From NCBI GenBank assembly GCA_019802505.1, contig JAFMOC010000429.1:84501-148500 (forward strand): a stretch of 64,000 nt of DNA, in the 5' to 3' direction. Below, one piece after another: positions 1 to 10,176 of this stretch (within the stretch, counting starts at the first letter, position 1; each line of letters starts with the position of its first letter). This stretch comes from Corydoras sp. C115. Its lineage: Eukaryota > Chordata > Actinopteri > Siluriformes > Callichthyidae. Below the pieces are notes generated by a model, which saw nothing but the letters and a program-made list of their open reading frames with translations, was not told the DNA's origin and made no database searches. A program made the position numbers and the translations under genes.

Positions 1-206
1 TTTTTTTTAGAAATTAGGATGATTTTATTTGACAAAAGGCTATATATATAACGAAAACAAAGACATTTCATGTAAAAACTAATGCTTAGCAGCAGCCATG
101 GGCACCCCCATGTGGTCAAAATGGTACATTCGACTATGAGGTTCATAGTCGACTATGGTTCTCCGAATCGAATCGCCGAATCAGCGAATATTGCAGCTCA
201 CCCCTA
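1..206 (-). mobile_element. hAT-like MITE, copy 1 (cut by window edge)
   Basis: The reverse complement of the first half of the elements at 55796 and 59129, ending at the terminal CACCCCTA at 206. It contains the motifs TTCGACTATGAGGTTCATAG and CATGTGGTCAAAATGG shared by all three copies. The other end is outside the window. Confidence 0.85.
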
Positions 207-256
207 ATATAGTGTGTGTGTTTTTTATATTTATATTTTCACTATTATTATATTTA

Positions 257-608
257 GGCGGCACGGTGGTTTAGTGGTTAGCACGGTCGCCTCTCAGCGC
301 TAGGGATTCCCGGTTCGAATCCCCATCTGGGTGGAGTTTCCATGTTCTCCCCGTGTCTGCGTGGGTTTCTTCCGGGTTCTCCGGTTTCCTCCCACAGTCC
401 AAAAACATGGATCAAGTCAATTGAATTCTCAAAATTGCCCCATATAGAGTGTGTCTGTGTGAGTGAGTGTGTGCCCAGCGATGGATTGGTGCCCTGTCCT
501 GGGTGTATCTGCCCAGCGCCCGAGACGTTCTCCCCTGGATGGGCATGGGGAACCCCACCGCGACTCTAATAGGGGATAAAGCGGGAGATAATGAATGAAT
601 GAATGAAT
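257..608 (+). mobile_element. SINE, full length, GAAT-tail subfamily
   Basis: tRNA-like head with A box (TGGTTTAGTGG) and B box (GGTTCGAATCC), body, CGACTCTAATAGGGGATAAAG and (GAAT)n tail. Confidence 0.9.
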
Positions 609-740
609 TATTATATTTAGTGTTTCTTACTCATCCAGGGCGGACGGCAAAGTAAGAATTTCATTGTCCAGGGAAACACAGTGACTCGCATCAGAAAAGG
701 GTGAAACAGTTCTTTATCAATTAAAAATAAGTATAAAAAA

Positions 741-746
<6 letters not shown>

Positions 747-799
<53 letters not shown>
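747..799. repeat. (TA)n microsatellite
   Basis: About 26 TA units. Confidence 0.95.
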
Positions 800-803
<4 letters not shown>

Positions 804-904
804 ACACACAAGATAAATTCTAAATTGTAGTTATGTACAAGACATATAACAGAATACTATTAATATTAGAATAATATTACAGAATTAAAGTATTCTAATA
901 TCAA

Positions 905-1905
905 AATATTCAAATATCAAAATGAGTCAAAATGTTGTTTGTAGTTCTACGAATACAGACTTTGTTCTACTTATGGACGTATTGTTCAGTGTATTAGTTC
1001 CACTTACAGTAAAGATGGACTTTGTATTTCTGCAATCAATTCCAGACTGTAGTCCATCTGTACATACTGTGTACTCTGTTCTAATGATCAGGACCCCAAT
1101 AGTACCCCCACAGAGCAGGTATTATTTGGTGGGTGCATTATTCCTATCCCAGCAGTGTCACTGAGGACTACTCTGTTCTAATGATCAGGACCCCAATAGT
1201 ACCCCCACAGAGCAGGTATTATTTGGTGGGTGCATTATTCCTATCCCAGCAGTGTCACGGAGGACTACTCTGTTCTAATGGTCAGGACCCCAATAGTACC
1301 CCCACAGAGCAGGGATTATTTGGTTGGTGCACTGCTGCACTAAAAACCCCCTCACCACATCAGTGTCACTGCAGAACTGACAATAAACAATCCACCACCC
1401 AAATTATATGGTTATAATGATGGTTCTGACCAATAGAGAACCGAGAACCAACAGGGGACTAACAACAACAAAGAACACAGATGGACTACAGTCTGTAATT
1501 GTAAAACAATAGGTATATCTATTTTTGTTGTTGTTAGTCCCCTGTTGGTTCTCTGTTCTCTGTTGGTCAGGAGCATCACAGAACAGGTATCATTTGGGTG
1601 GTGGATTGTTTCTTGTCAGTTCTGCAGTGACACTGATGTGGTGAGGGGGTTTTAGTGCAGCAGTGCTGCTGGACTTTCATTTAAACACCTCAGTGACACT
1701 GCTGAACTGACAATAACCAATCCACCACCCAAATGATACCTGTTCTGTGATGCTCCTGACCAACAGAGAACAGAGAACCAACAGGGGACTAACAAAAAAA
1801 TAGAAAACAGATGGACCACAGTTGGTAAAACTATAGGTCCATCTATAACGGTAAGTGGAGAAAATAGACAATGGAGCAAGAAGGGGGCGTGTCCAAACTG
1901 TTGAC
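905..1905. mobile_element. Foldback (long inverted-repeat) element
   Basis: The block is built of inverted copies of a few modules. CAATCCACCACCC, AGAACCAACAGGGGACTAAC and ACAGATGGACTACAG appear forward near 1390-1490, as complements near 1525-1615, and forward again near 1715-1815. The left part carries a 97-bp tandem repeat. I associate this kind of sequence with a repeat widespread in otophysan fishes. No ORF matching a transposase was found. ORFs in it are incidental. Confidence 0.75.
1073..1345 (+). repeat. 97-bp minisatellite, ~2.8 units
   Basis: ACTCTGTTCTAATG recurs at 1073, 1170 and 1267. Each unit contains CCCAATAGTACCCCCACAGA and GGTGGGTGCATTATTCC. It lies inside the foldback element. 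Confidence 0.9.
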
Positions 1906-1917
1906 TGGTACTGAATA

Positions 1918-2213
1918 TGGTTAGCATGTTCTCCGTTCAGCGCTAGGGATTCCCAGTTTGAATCCCAATCTGGGTGGAGTTTCCGTGTTCTCCCCTTGTC
2001 CGTGTGGGTTTCCTCCGGGTTCTTTGGTTTCCTCCCACAGTCCAAAAACATGGATTAAGGGCAACTGAATTCCCCAAAATTGCCCCATATAGAGTGTGTG
2101 TGAGTGAGTGAGTGTGTGTCCAGTGATAGATTGGTGTCCTGTCCAGGGTGTATCTGCCCAGCGCCCGAAACGTTCTTCCCTGGATGGGCATGGGGAACCC
2201 CCCCGCAACCCTA
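1918..2213 (+). mobile_element. SINE, both ends truncated
   Basis: Begins GGTTAGCATG after the A box. The tail is replaced by (TA)n. Confidence 0.85.
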
Positions 2214-2230
2214 TATATATATATATATAT

Positions 2231-2560
2231 GGCACGGTAGCTTAGTGGTTAGCATGTTCTCCTCTCAGCACTAGGGATTCCCGGTTCGAATCCCCATCTG
2301 GGTGCAGTTTCCATTTTCTCCCCGTGTCTGCGTGGGTTTCCTCCGGGTTCTCCGGTTTCCTCCCACAGTCCAAAAACATGGATCAAGTCAATTGAGTTCT
2401 CCAAATTGCCCCATATAGAGTGTGTGCCCAGCGACAGGTTGGCGTCCTGTCCTGGGTGTGTCTGCCCAGCGCCCGAAACATTCTCCCCTGGATGGGCATG
2501 GGGAACCCCCCCCACCACGACCCTAATAGAGGATAAAGCGGAAGATAATGAATGAATATA
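2231..2560 (+). mobile_element. SINE, nearly full length
   Basis: Head GGCACGGTAGCTTAGTGG, an internal deletion in the TGTGTCTGTGTGAG region, GAAT tail running into (TA)n. Confidence 0.9.
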
Positions 2561-2826
2561 TATATATATATATATAAATTAAAATGCCTCAAAAAGTCTA
2601 ATGGTGCTTCTTTGGGGCATTTAGACTTTTGAAAGTCATGACTTGGAGTTGCTTTAGTCGTTTAAAAGCTAAATCAATGTCATGTGACGACACAAGAGCC
2701 GTCCTGACCTCGAAAGATTTTTCAGATGTGGCGAGGAAGATTTTAGTGAGTGATGTTCAATAAAGCTTTAGTCAAGTTCAAGTCGTTAATTGGTGCACGA
2801 GATAAAAGTCATTAATTGGTGCTGAC

Positions 2827-3010
2827 CGCTTGACAATGAAGCGAATGCGGTTGCTCAGTTCCAGGATCTTCATCAAGGTCTTGGTATCGTACTCAGCAGG
2901 TCTCCTCAGAGTCACGCCGTCAGGAAGGCCATGGACGAGCACGGTGCCGGGTTCCTTCTGAATCCACTCATAAGGCACGGGGACCAGGCTGCTCTTTCCT
3001 ACAGCCTCGC
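2827..3010 (-). CDS. gtf2ird1: GTF2IRD1 fourth coding exon: I-repeat 1
   Basis: 184 bp (2 + 60 codons + 2). It encodes SEAVGKSSLVPVPYEWIQKE, then VLVHGLPDGVTLRRPAEYDT and KILELSNRIRFIVKR. It is the core of a TFII-I repeat with the family signature VPVPY...GLPxGxxxRRPxxYd...LxKILE. The acceptor is GTCTTGTAG, the donor GTCAGC. Immediately downstream, a ~20-bp direct repeat (around AATTGGTGC) brackets the donor. Confidence 0.92.
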
Positions 3011-6000
3011 CTACAAGACAGACCATAATACAAACACCTGGAAAACATCTGCTTTCTTTTATTTTATGTTTTATCGCTAGGGCAGCACAATGGCTTAGTG
3101 GTTGGCATGTTCTCCTCTCAGTGCTGGGGATCCAGGTTCTCCCTGTGTCTGTGTCTGGCTTCCTCCCACAGTCTAAAAACACGGATTCAAGGTAAACTCC
3201 CCCTGTATAGAGTGTGTGTGTGTGTGAGTGAGTGTCCAGTGATAGATTGGCGTCCTGTCCTGGGTGTGTCTGCCCAGCGCCTGAAACGTTCTCCCCTGGA
3301 TGGGCATGGGGAACCCGTGATGCTAGTCCCTGGTATATAATTAAACAGAAGATAATCAGATGAGGAGCGACACGGTGGTTTAGTGGTTAGCATGTTCTCC
3401 TCTCAGAGCTAGGGATTCCCGGTTCAAATCCCAATTTGGGTGGAGTTCTCCACGTGGGTTCCCCGGTTTCCTCCCACAGTCCAAAAACATGGATCAAGGT
3501 CAATTGAATCTCCAAATTGCCCCATATAGAGTGTGTCTGTGTGAGTGAGTGTGTGTCCAGTGATAGATTGCCCCCCTGTCCTGGGTGTATCTGCCCAGCG
3601 CCCGAAACGTTCTCCCCTGGATGGGCATGGGGAACCCCCCCCACGACCCTAATAGAGGATAAAGTGGAAGATAATGGACGGATGGATGAATTTAATGGTG
3701 GGGTGGCAAGGGGGCTTGGTGTTTAGCATGTTCTCCTCTCAGCACTAGGGATTCCACGTTCAAATCCCAATCTGGATGGAGTTTCCATGTTCTCCCCGTG
3801 TCTGCGTGGGTTTCCTCCGGGTTCTCCGGTTTCCTCCCACAGTCCAAAAACATGGATCAAGTTCAATTGAATTCTCCAAATTGCCCCACATAGAGTGTGT
3901 TTGTGGGAGTGAGTGTGTGTCCAGTGATAGACTGGCGTCCTGTCCTGGGTGTATCTGCCCAGCGCCCGAGACGTTCTCCCCTGGATGGCATGGGGAACCC
4001 CCCTGTGACCCTAGTAGAGGATGAAGCGGAGGATAATGGATGGAGGGGTGAAGAAACTTCATTTAATGGGTACCAAAGCCCACTCTGCAAAAGGTGGAGA
4101 ACCCTGGAAAACCTGCCAGCCCATCACAGGGCAGACACATTGACACCAAGCAACATCTTATAATTCACTTTCAGGTCTTATGTGGGAAGAAACCCACACA
4201 AGGACAATGCAAAGACCCGAGCCAGCCAGGAATCAAACCCAGAGCCTCATGCTGTGAGGAATTAGAACCACCCACTACACCACCAAGACGCCCTGCACAT
4301 GATGTGTCCAGTTAAAAAGATAATGACCATCATAAATCGATATTTTAATTAAGATGCTTACTGTAAAGAACACTGAAGACTTCGTCCACCATTTTTCTCA
4401 GCACAAAAACATTGGTGTGAGCTTCCGCTAAGGTTCTCTGCTTTCCCGCCGTTCCGCCGTCCTTTCCAGGTCGGCTACATTCTGCATCTGGAGCTTTGGT
4501 GTGGGAGTTGAATGAATTTAATGCCTGGAGACAGGACACCCCTGTGGAATATTAATCAAAAGACAGCAGATGCAGAGTTGGACACTGATCAGAACAACAC
4601 GCACAGAGAACATTCAGTGTCATCAGTTTGTGCTTTTTTAACAGTAAATGAAATAAAGGTCTGGAAAGCGGCGAGAGGCACGCTGAGGAACTCACTGCAG
4701 AATTTATGGAAGTCCGTCTGTATTTCCTTTCTGGAATTGAGGAAAATTCGGCCCCTTTTCGGTTCCCATGGCGATAACGCTGTCCTCGTGCACGGTCACA
4801 CACGCGACTTCAGCATTCAGCTTGGACATCTCAATGCCCATCCAGGGGAGAATGTTTCGGGCGCTGGGCAGATACACCCAGGACAGGACGCCAATCTATC
4901 ACTGGACACACACTCACTCACACAGACACACTCTATATGGGGCAATTTGGAGAACTCAATTGACTTGATCCATGTTTTTGGACTGTGGGAGGAAACCGGA
5001 GAACCCGGAGAAAACCCACGTGGACACGGGGAGGACATGGAAACTCCACCCAGATGGGGATTCGAACTGGGAATCCCTAGCACTAAGAGGAGAACATACT
5101 AAACACTAAGCAACAATGACTCTATATGGGACAATTTGGAGAATTCAATCCATGTTTTTAGACTGTGGGAGGAAACCGGAGAACCCGGAGGAAACCCACA
5201 CGGACACAGTGATTGGGATTCAAACCGGGAATCCCCAGAGCTGAGAGGAGAACATGCTAACCACTAAGCTATCCATGCCGTCTTAATAATACTTATTCAT
5301 TAATTAATTAATCCATCTGGGGAGAACGGTTTCGGGCGCTGGGCAGATACACCCAGGACAGGGACGCAATCCATCACTGGACACACACTCACTCACACAC
5401 ACACACTCTATATGGGGCAATTTGGAGAATTCAATTGACCTTGATCCATGTTTTTGGACTGTGGAAGGAAACCGGAGAACCCGGAGGAAACCCACACGGA
5501 AACTCCACCCAGATTGGGATTAGAACCGGGAATCCCTAGCGCTGAGAGGAGAACATGCTAAACCACTAAGCCACCGTGCCACCCTGATTGAACACTAATA
5601 AATAATTATTAACAATACGTATTAATCGATTCATTATTTATAATACGATAATAAAACGTTTCATTATTTATGTATTAATTAATAAATAAGACTAAGGCAG
5701 GATACACATGCAATTAAAAGATGGCATGGTGGCTTAGTGTTTAGCATGTTCTCCTCTCAGCGCTAGGGATTCCCGGTTCCAATCCCCATCTGGGTGGAGT
5801 TTCCATGTTCTCCCCGTGTCTGCGTGGGTTTCCTCTGGGTTCTCCGGTTTCCTCCCACAGTCCAAAAACATGGATCAAGGTCAATTGAGTTCTCCAAATT
5901 GCCCCATATAGAGTGTGTCTGTGTGAGTGAGTGTGTGTCCAGTGATAGATTGTTGCCCTGTCCTGGGTGTATCTGCCAAGCGCCCGAACCGTTCTCCCCT

Positions 6001-7104
6001 GGATGGGCAAGAAACCCTCCCCCAGTGACCTTAGTATGAGCTTCAGCAGTCAAGAAAATAAGATTAGGCGAGTGGCAGAAAAATTCTGTGTGTGCATGAG
6101 CAACCCACATGTAGAACATATGTAGAACCCAACTCCAAACATAATTTTAGTATTTGATTCTTAACTAAAAATATCTAATATCCAATCAGTGCTGTTCTAT
6201 GTTTTAAAGGATTAACCTTTATGTGAGTTTACATGAAAACCAATGTGGGTCACTGTTGTTACTGTTAGCGAAAAATAAAATTCATTCATTCATTATCTCC
6301 CGCTTTATCCTCTATTAGGGTCGCGGTGGGGTTCCCCATGCCCATCCAGGGGAGAACGTTTCGGGCGCTGGGCAGATACACCCAGGACAGGGCGCCAATC
6401 CATCGCTGGGCACACACTTACTCACACAGACACACTGTATATGGGGCAATTTGGAGAATTCAATTGACTTGATCCATGTTTCTGGACTGTGGGAGGAAAA
6501 CGAAGAACCCAAAGGAAACCCACGCGGACACGGGGAGAACATGGAAACTTCACCCAGATTGGGATTCGAATCGGGAATCCCTAGCGCTGAGAGGAGAACA
6601 TGCTAACCACTAAGCCACCGTGCTGCCCCAACATAAAATTCATCCATTCATCTGTTATCTTTTACTTTATCCTCTATTAGGGTCGCGGGGGGGTTCCCCA
6701 TGCCCATCCAGGGGAGAACGTCTCGGGCGCTGGGCAGATACACCCAGGACAGGGTGCCAATCTATCACTGGACACACACTCACTCACACAGATACACTCT
6801 TTATGGGGCAATTTTGAGAATTCAATTGACTTGATCCATGTTTTTGGACTGTGGGAGGAAACTGGAGAACCTGGAGGAAACCCACGCGGACACGGGGAGA
6901 ACATGGAAGAAAAATAAAATAAAGACTTTTATTTATGTCCTTTGTAAATAGTGAAGAGGACAAAAAGAAAAGTTGTACCACTGAGTCCAGGGCTGAAACC
7001 AGGCTGGTGAGGATCTCGTGTCTAGCAGAGACGTGGGACGCTCGAAGCTCAGCATGAGAGTTCAACCTCAGCCCATCACATCCCAGCTTCCGCAGCTGCG
7101 CCAT
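2827..7104 (-). CDS. gtf2ird1: GTF2IRD1, 5' part: four coding exons
   Basis: This entry spans the visible coding part. GTF2IRD1 is a nuclear transcription factor of the TFII-I family with an N-terminal leucine zipper and several helix-loop-helix-like I-repeats that bind DNA. The exons give the N-terminus (HEILTSLVSALDS), the SKLNAEVACVTVHEDS segment, the zipper-like VFVLRKMVDEVFSVLYS and the first I-repeat (GLPDGVTLRRPAEY). These match human GTF2IRD1 in order, and better than GTF2I. Phases chain as 0,1,1,2 after discounting one inserted base. The gene lies downstream of CLIP2 in the same direction, as in mammals. Later I-repeats lie beyond the left edge. Any 5' UTR exon would be between 7108 and about 39000 and was not recognised. 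Confidence 0.92.
3081..3362 (+). mobile_element. SINE, diverged and internally deleted
   Basis: Immediately upstream of GTF2IRD1 exon 3010-2827. Lacks the B box (deletion after GTGCTGGGGATCCAG). Confidence 0.8.
3367..3690 (+). mobile_element. SINE, GGAT tail
   Basis: Full head. 25-bp deletion in the GTTTCCATGTTCTCC segment. Confidence 0.88.
3703..4050 (+). mobile_element. SINE, GGAT tail
   Basis: Full length with a mutated A box (GGCTTGGTGTTTAG). Confidence 0.88.
4086..4312 (-). mobile_element. Older, diverged SINE relative
   Basis: On the minus strand it has an A-box-like GTGGTGTAGTGGGTGG, a tRNA-like TTGATTCCTGG and the CATTGTCCTTGTGTGGGTTTC segment. It lies between two GTF2IRD1 exons and about 45 bp from exon 4541-4362's 3' side intron sequence. 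Confidence 0.65.
4362..4541 (-). CDS. gtf2ird1: GTF2IRD1 third coding exon: leucine-zipper-like helix
   Basis: 180 bp (2 + 59 codons + 1). After an ATTCCACAG acceptor, a low-complexity segment (KDGGTAGKQRT) precedes AHTNVFVLRKMVDEVFSVLY, matching human SDVYLLRKMVEEVFDVLYS. This is the leucine-zipper-like dimerisation helix of the family. The donor is GTAAGC. Confidence 0.9.
4696..4829 (-). CDS. gtf2ird1: GTF2IRD1 second coding exon, with a one-base insertion
   Basis: It reads MSKLNAEVACVTVHEDSVIA MGTEKG in one frame. The match to human (RMFLNARKELQSDFLRFC) then continues as RIFLNSRKEIQTDFHKFC in the next frame. The exon is 134 bp whereas its phases (0 to 1) require 133. The extra base lies within the GGCCCC run at 4750-4755 on the plus strand; as written, a stop appears about 15 codons later. 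The donor is GTGAGT. The acceptor AG (4831-4830) lies two bases from the truncated end of a SINE, and the residues expected before SKLNAEVAC (CSAL in human) are absent. Confidence 0.88.
4834..5112 (-). mobile_element. SINE abutting a GTF2IRD1 exon
   Basis: In gene sense it runs head to body and stops at CCCTGGATGGGCAT, two bases before the acceptor AG of exon 4829-4696. Its own tail is missing, as is the normal intron end. Confidence 0.88.
5118..5282 (-). mobile_element. SINE fragment
   Basis: Head and first third only, with a deletion around CACGGGGAGAACATGG. Confidence 0.8.
5312..5585 (-). mobile_element. SINE, tail-truncated
   Basis: Lacks the last ~50 bp; head intact. Confidence 0.85.
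5722..6032 (+). mobile_element. SINE, tail-truncated
   Basis: The body joins the duplicon (copy A) at CAGTGACCTTAG, the same junction as at 10470. Confidence 0.85.
6030..6280 (+). repeat. Intronic duplicon, copy A
   Basis: Shares with 10440-10760 and 11112-11345 the series CAGTGACCTTAG, GAGTGGCA, AACTCCAAACATAAT, AATCAGTGCTGTT and AAAACCAATGTGGGTCACTG. It lies just upstream of a SINE between GTF2IRD1 exons; 6912-6950 (AATAAAGACTTTTATTTATG) is its displaced end. Confidence 0.8.
6281..6629 (-). mobile_element. SINE, full length, GAAT-tail subfamily
   Basis: (ATTC)n tail, TCTCCCGCTTTATCC, head ending GCCACCGTGCTGCCCC. Confidence 0.9.
6641..6908 (-). mobile_element. SINE, head-truncated
   Basis: Ends at GGAGAACATGGAA, about 70 bp from the donor of GTF2IRD1's first coding exon. 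Confidence 0.88.
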
Positions 7105-7108
7105 TCCT
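6979..7108 (-). CDS. gtf2ird1: GTF2IRD1 first coding exon
   Basis: An acceptor (TTTCTTCTGTAG) is followed by AGGA and the ATG at 7104-7102, then 42 codons: MAQLRKLGCDG, ASHVSARHEILTSLVSALDS and V, before a GTACAA donor. ILTSLVSALDS matches human IITSLVSALDS at the same distance from the initiator Met. The acceptor just upstream of the ATG means the 5' UTR is spliced from an upstream exon. The ATG was chosen because it is the first in the exon and matches the human N-terminal length. Confidence 0.88.
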
Positions 7109-7163
7109 CTACAGAAGAAACCCCAAATCAATGGTTAACAATACAGCACTAAAAACAGTAATC

Positions 7164-7510
7164 ATTCATTCATCCATTATCTTCCTCTTTATCCTCTATT
7201 AGGGTTGGGGGGGTTCCCCATGCCCATCCAGGGTAGAACGTTTCGGGCGCTGGATAGATACACCCAGGACAGGGCGCCAATCTATCGCTGGACACACACT
7301 CACTCACACAAACACACTCTGTATGGGGCAGAATTTAATTGACTTGATCCATGTTTTTGGACTGTGGGAGGAAACCGGAGAACCCGGAAGAAACCCACGC
7401 GGACACGGGGAGAACATGGAAACTCCACGCAGATTGGGATTCCAACCGGGAATCCCTAGCGCTGAGAGGAGAACATGCCAACCCCTCACACCGACTATAG
7501 AGGGGCAAAT
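7164..7510 (-). mobile_element. SINE unit with replaced head (chimeric type), tandem 1
   Basis: The A box is replaced by GGGGTTGGCATG preceded by CCCTCTATAGTCGGTGTGAG on the minus strand. It joins directly to the tail of the next unit. Confidence 0.85.
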
Positions 7511-7868
7511 TATTCATTCATTCATTTTCTCCCGCTTTATCCTCTATTAGGGTCGCGGTGGGGTTCCCCATGCCCATCCAGGGTAGAACGTTTCGGGCGC
7601 TGGATAGATACACCCAGGACAGGGTGCCAATCTATCGCTGGATACACTCACTCACACAGACACACTCTATATGGGGCAAATTGGAGAATTCAATTGACCT
7701 TGATCCATGTTTTTGGACTGTGGGAGGAAACCGGAGAACCCGGAGGAAAACCCACACGGACACGGGGAGAACATGGAAACTCCACCCAGATTGGGATTCG
7801 AACCGGGATTCCCTAGCGCTGAGAGGAGAACATGCCAACCCCTCACACCGACTATAGAGGGGCAGCCA
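7511..7868 (-). mobile_element. SINE unit with replaced head, tandem 2
   Basis: Same chimeric head and junction as the preceding unit. Confidence 0.85.
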
Positions 7869-7993
7869 ATTTATCTTGAATCCATGTTTTTGGACTTAAG
7901 GAGGTAACTGGAGAACCCAAAGGAAACCTATGCAGACATGGGGGAACATGGAAACTCCACCCAGACTGGGATTCGAACCTCGGCTCTCAACGA
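7869..7993 (-). mobile_element. SINE fragment
   Basis: A diverged piece around TGAATCCATGTTTTTGGACT, joined to a plus-strand SINE at 7994. Confidence 0.75.
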
Positions 7994-8266
7994 GTCCCAA
8001 TCTGGGTGGAGTTTCCATGTTCTCCCCGTGTCCGCGTGGGTTTCCTCCGGGTTCCCCGGTTTTCTCCCACAGTCCAAAAACATGGAGCAAGGTCAACTCT
8101 ATTCTCCAAATTGCCCCATATAGAGTGTCTCTGTGTGAGTGTGTGCCCAGCGATAGTTTGGCGCCCTGTCCTGGGTGTATCTGCCCAGCACCCTGGATGG
8201 GCATGGAGAATCCCCTCCCCCGCAACACTAATAGAGTATAAAGTGAAAGATAATGGATGGATGGAT
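7994..8266 (+). mobile_element. SINE, head-truncated
   Basis: Starts just after the B box; GGAT tail. Confidence 0.85.
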
Positions 8267-8299
8267 ATATCAGTAACTGGACCTGGGATTTGAACCCAC

Positions 8300-8727
8300 A
8301 ACCATCACAATACTGACAATCCGGTGCATTCTGTGTGTTTCTGTTAAAGCCACAACTGGTAAACCATTTTAAACTTGAGTTTCACAACAAAGTTAATCAC
8401 TTAATCCAGTCTGAGTGTAACTTTAGCTCAGCTCAGCTTAGCCAGCCTTCTGGATTAAAACCAAGCGTGAATACTCTGTGAAGGCCTCAAAGGCGATGGA
8501 AGCGTGGCTGTCTTTCTAACATCCTATCTCTGTGAAGCAGAGCTCTCTGCAGCGCTGGAAACAAAAAACAAATTACAGAGGAGTTCCCGCATAAAGAACT
8601 CTTTGTGTGTCACTCTCGCTCATTATCGCTGGCTAGCATTCTCTTGTTGCCGGGAAATAGGGTTTCCACTTAGATCATGACATGGTAAAGATCATCATTT
8701 GAATTTTCAGGTCATTTTAGATAAATT
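8300..8727. other. Single-copy DNA, no gene seen
   Basis: Looks non-repetitive. GCTCAGCTCAGCTTAGCCAG is a small tandem motif near 8430. No ORF, splice signals or RNA gene recognised. Confidence 0.5.
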
Positions 8728-9079
8728 CATTAATTCATTTATTCATCCATTATCTCCCGCTTTATCCTCTATTAGGGTCGCGGTGGGGTTCCCCATGCCC
8801 ATCCAGGGGAGAACGTCTCGGGCGCTGGGCAGATACACCAAGGACAGGGCGCCAATCCATCGCTGGGCACACACTCACTCACACACACAGACACACTCTA
8901 TATGGGGCAATTTGGAGAATTCAATTGAATTGATCCATGTTTTTGGACTGTGGGAGAAACCGGAGAACCCGGAGGAAACCCACGCGGACACGGGGAGAAC
9001 ATGGAAACTCCACCCAGATGGGGATTCGAACCGGGAATCCCTAGCGCTGAGAGGCGAACGTGCTAACCACTAAGCCGCC
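8728..9079 (-). mobile_element. SINE, full length, one half of a head-to-head pair
   Basis: Followed by GCCGCCTGTTATAATAATAA and then a plus-strand SINE. The same arrangement recurs at 45803-46540. Confidence 0.9.
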
Positions 9080-9109
9080 TGTTATAATAATAATAATACA
9101 TTGTATATA

Positions 9110-9289
9110 GGCGGCACGGTGGCTTAGTGGTTAGCATGTTCTCCTCTCAACGCTAGGGATTCCCGGTTCGAATTCGAATCCGGGTGGAGTTTCCATGTTC
9201 TCCCCGTGTCCACGGGGGTTTCCTCCGGGTTCTCCGGTTTCTCCCACAGTCCAAAAACATGGATCAAAGTCAATTGAATTCTCCAAATT
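9110..9289 (+). mobile_element. SINE, 5' half
   Basis: Has the unusual duplicated TTCGAATTCGAATCCGG at the B box. Cut off at TTCTCCAAATT by the next SINE. Confidence 0.9.
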
Positions 9290-9639
9290 CATTCATTCAT
9301 TATCTCCCGCTTTATCCTCTATTAGGGTCGCGGGGGGGTTCCCCATGCCCATCCAGGGGCGAACGTCTCGGGCGCTGGGCAGACACACCCAGGACAGGGT
9401 GCCAATCCATCGCTGGGCACACACTCACTCACACAGACATACACACTCTATATGGGGCAATTTGGAGAATTCAATTGACCTTGATCCATGTTTTTGGACT
9501 GTGGGAGGAAACCGGAGAACCCGGAGGAAACCCACGCAGACACGGGGAGAACATGGAAACCCCACCCAGATGGGGATTCGAACCGGGAATCCCTAGCACT
9601 GAGAGGCGAACGTGCTAACCACTAAGCCACCGTGCCACC
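9290..9639 (-). mobile_element. SINE, full length, GAAT-tail subfamily
   Basis: Inserted at TTCTCCAAATT of the previous SINE; the 3' part of that host copy is missing on the far side. Confidence 0.9.
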
Positions 9640-9717
9640 CTTAAGACAAATTATTACTCTAATAATAATATAATAACATTGCAAAACCAAATTTCATTCA
9701 ATCATAACTCCTAACTG

Positions 9718-10054
9718 GGTGGCACGGTGGTGTACTGGTTAGCAAGTTCACCTCTGGGGCTCCAGGTTCGAATCCCAACCTGGGGGGAGTTTCCATGTTC
9801 TCCCCGTGTCCGCGTGGGTTTCCTCCGGGTTCTCCGGTTTCCTCCCACAGTCCAAAAACATGGATCAAGGTCAATTGAATTCTCCAAATTGCCCCATATA
9901 GAGTGTGTTTGTGTGAGTGAGTGTGTGTCCAGTGATAGATTGGCGTCCTGTCCTGGGTGTATCTACCCAGCGCCCGAGATGTTCTCCCCTGGATGGGCAT
10001 GGGGAACCCCACCCACGACCCTAGTAGAGGATAAAGTGGAAGATAATGGATGGA
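9718..10054 (+). mobile_element. SINE with variant head
   Basis: The head reads GTGGTGTACTGGTTAGCAAG and TTCACCTCTGGGGCTCCAGG before the B box, unlike the common TCTCCTCTCAGCGCTAG. Same variant at 10073 and 10760. Confidence 0.88.
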
Positions 10055-10072
10055 TATTGGATAAGGCCTAAC

Positions 10073-10160
10073 TGGGTGGCACAGTGGTGTAGTGGTTAGC
10101 ACGTTCACCTCTGGGGCTCCAGGTTCGAATCCCAACCTGAGTGGAATTTCCATGTTCTGG
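10073..10160 (+). mobile_element. SINE variant-head fragment
   Basis: The head only, ending at TTTCCATGTTCTGG before GATGAATTTAAT. Confidence 0.85.
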
Positions 10161-10176
10161 ATGAATTTAATAGTGG

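Noticed and set aside
2827..7108. GTF2I instead of GTF2IRD1
   Set aside because: The N-terminal ILTSLVSALDS, SKLNAEVACVTVHE and RRPAEYDTKTLMKILELS segments fit GTF2IRD1 better than GTF2I as I know them; not tested by alignment.
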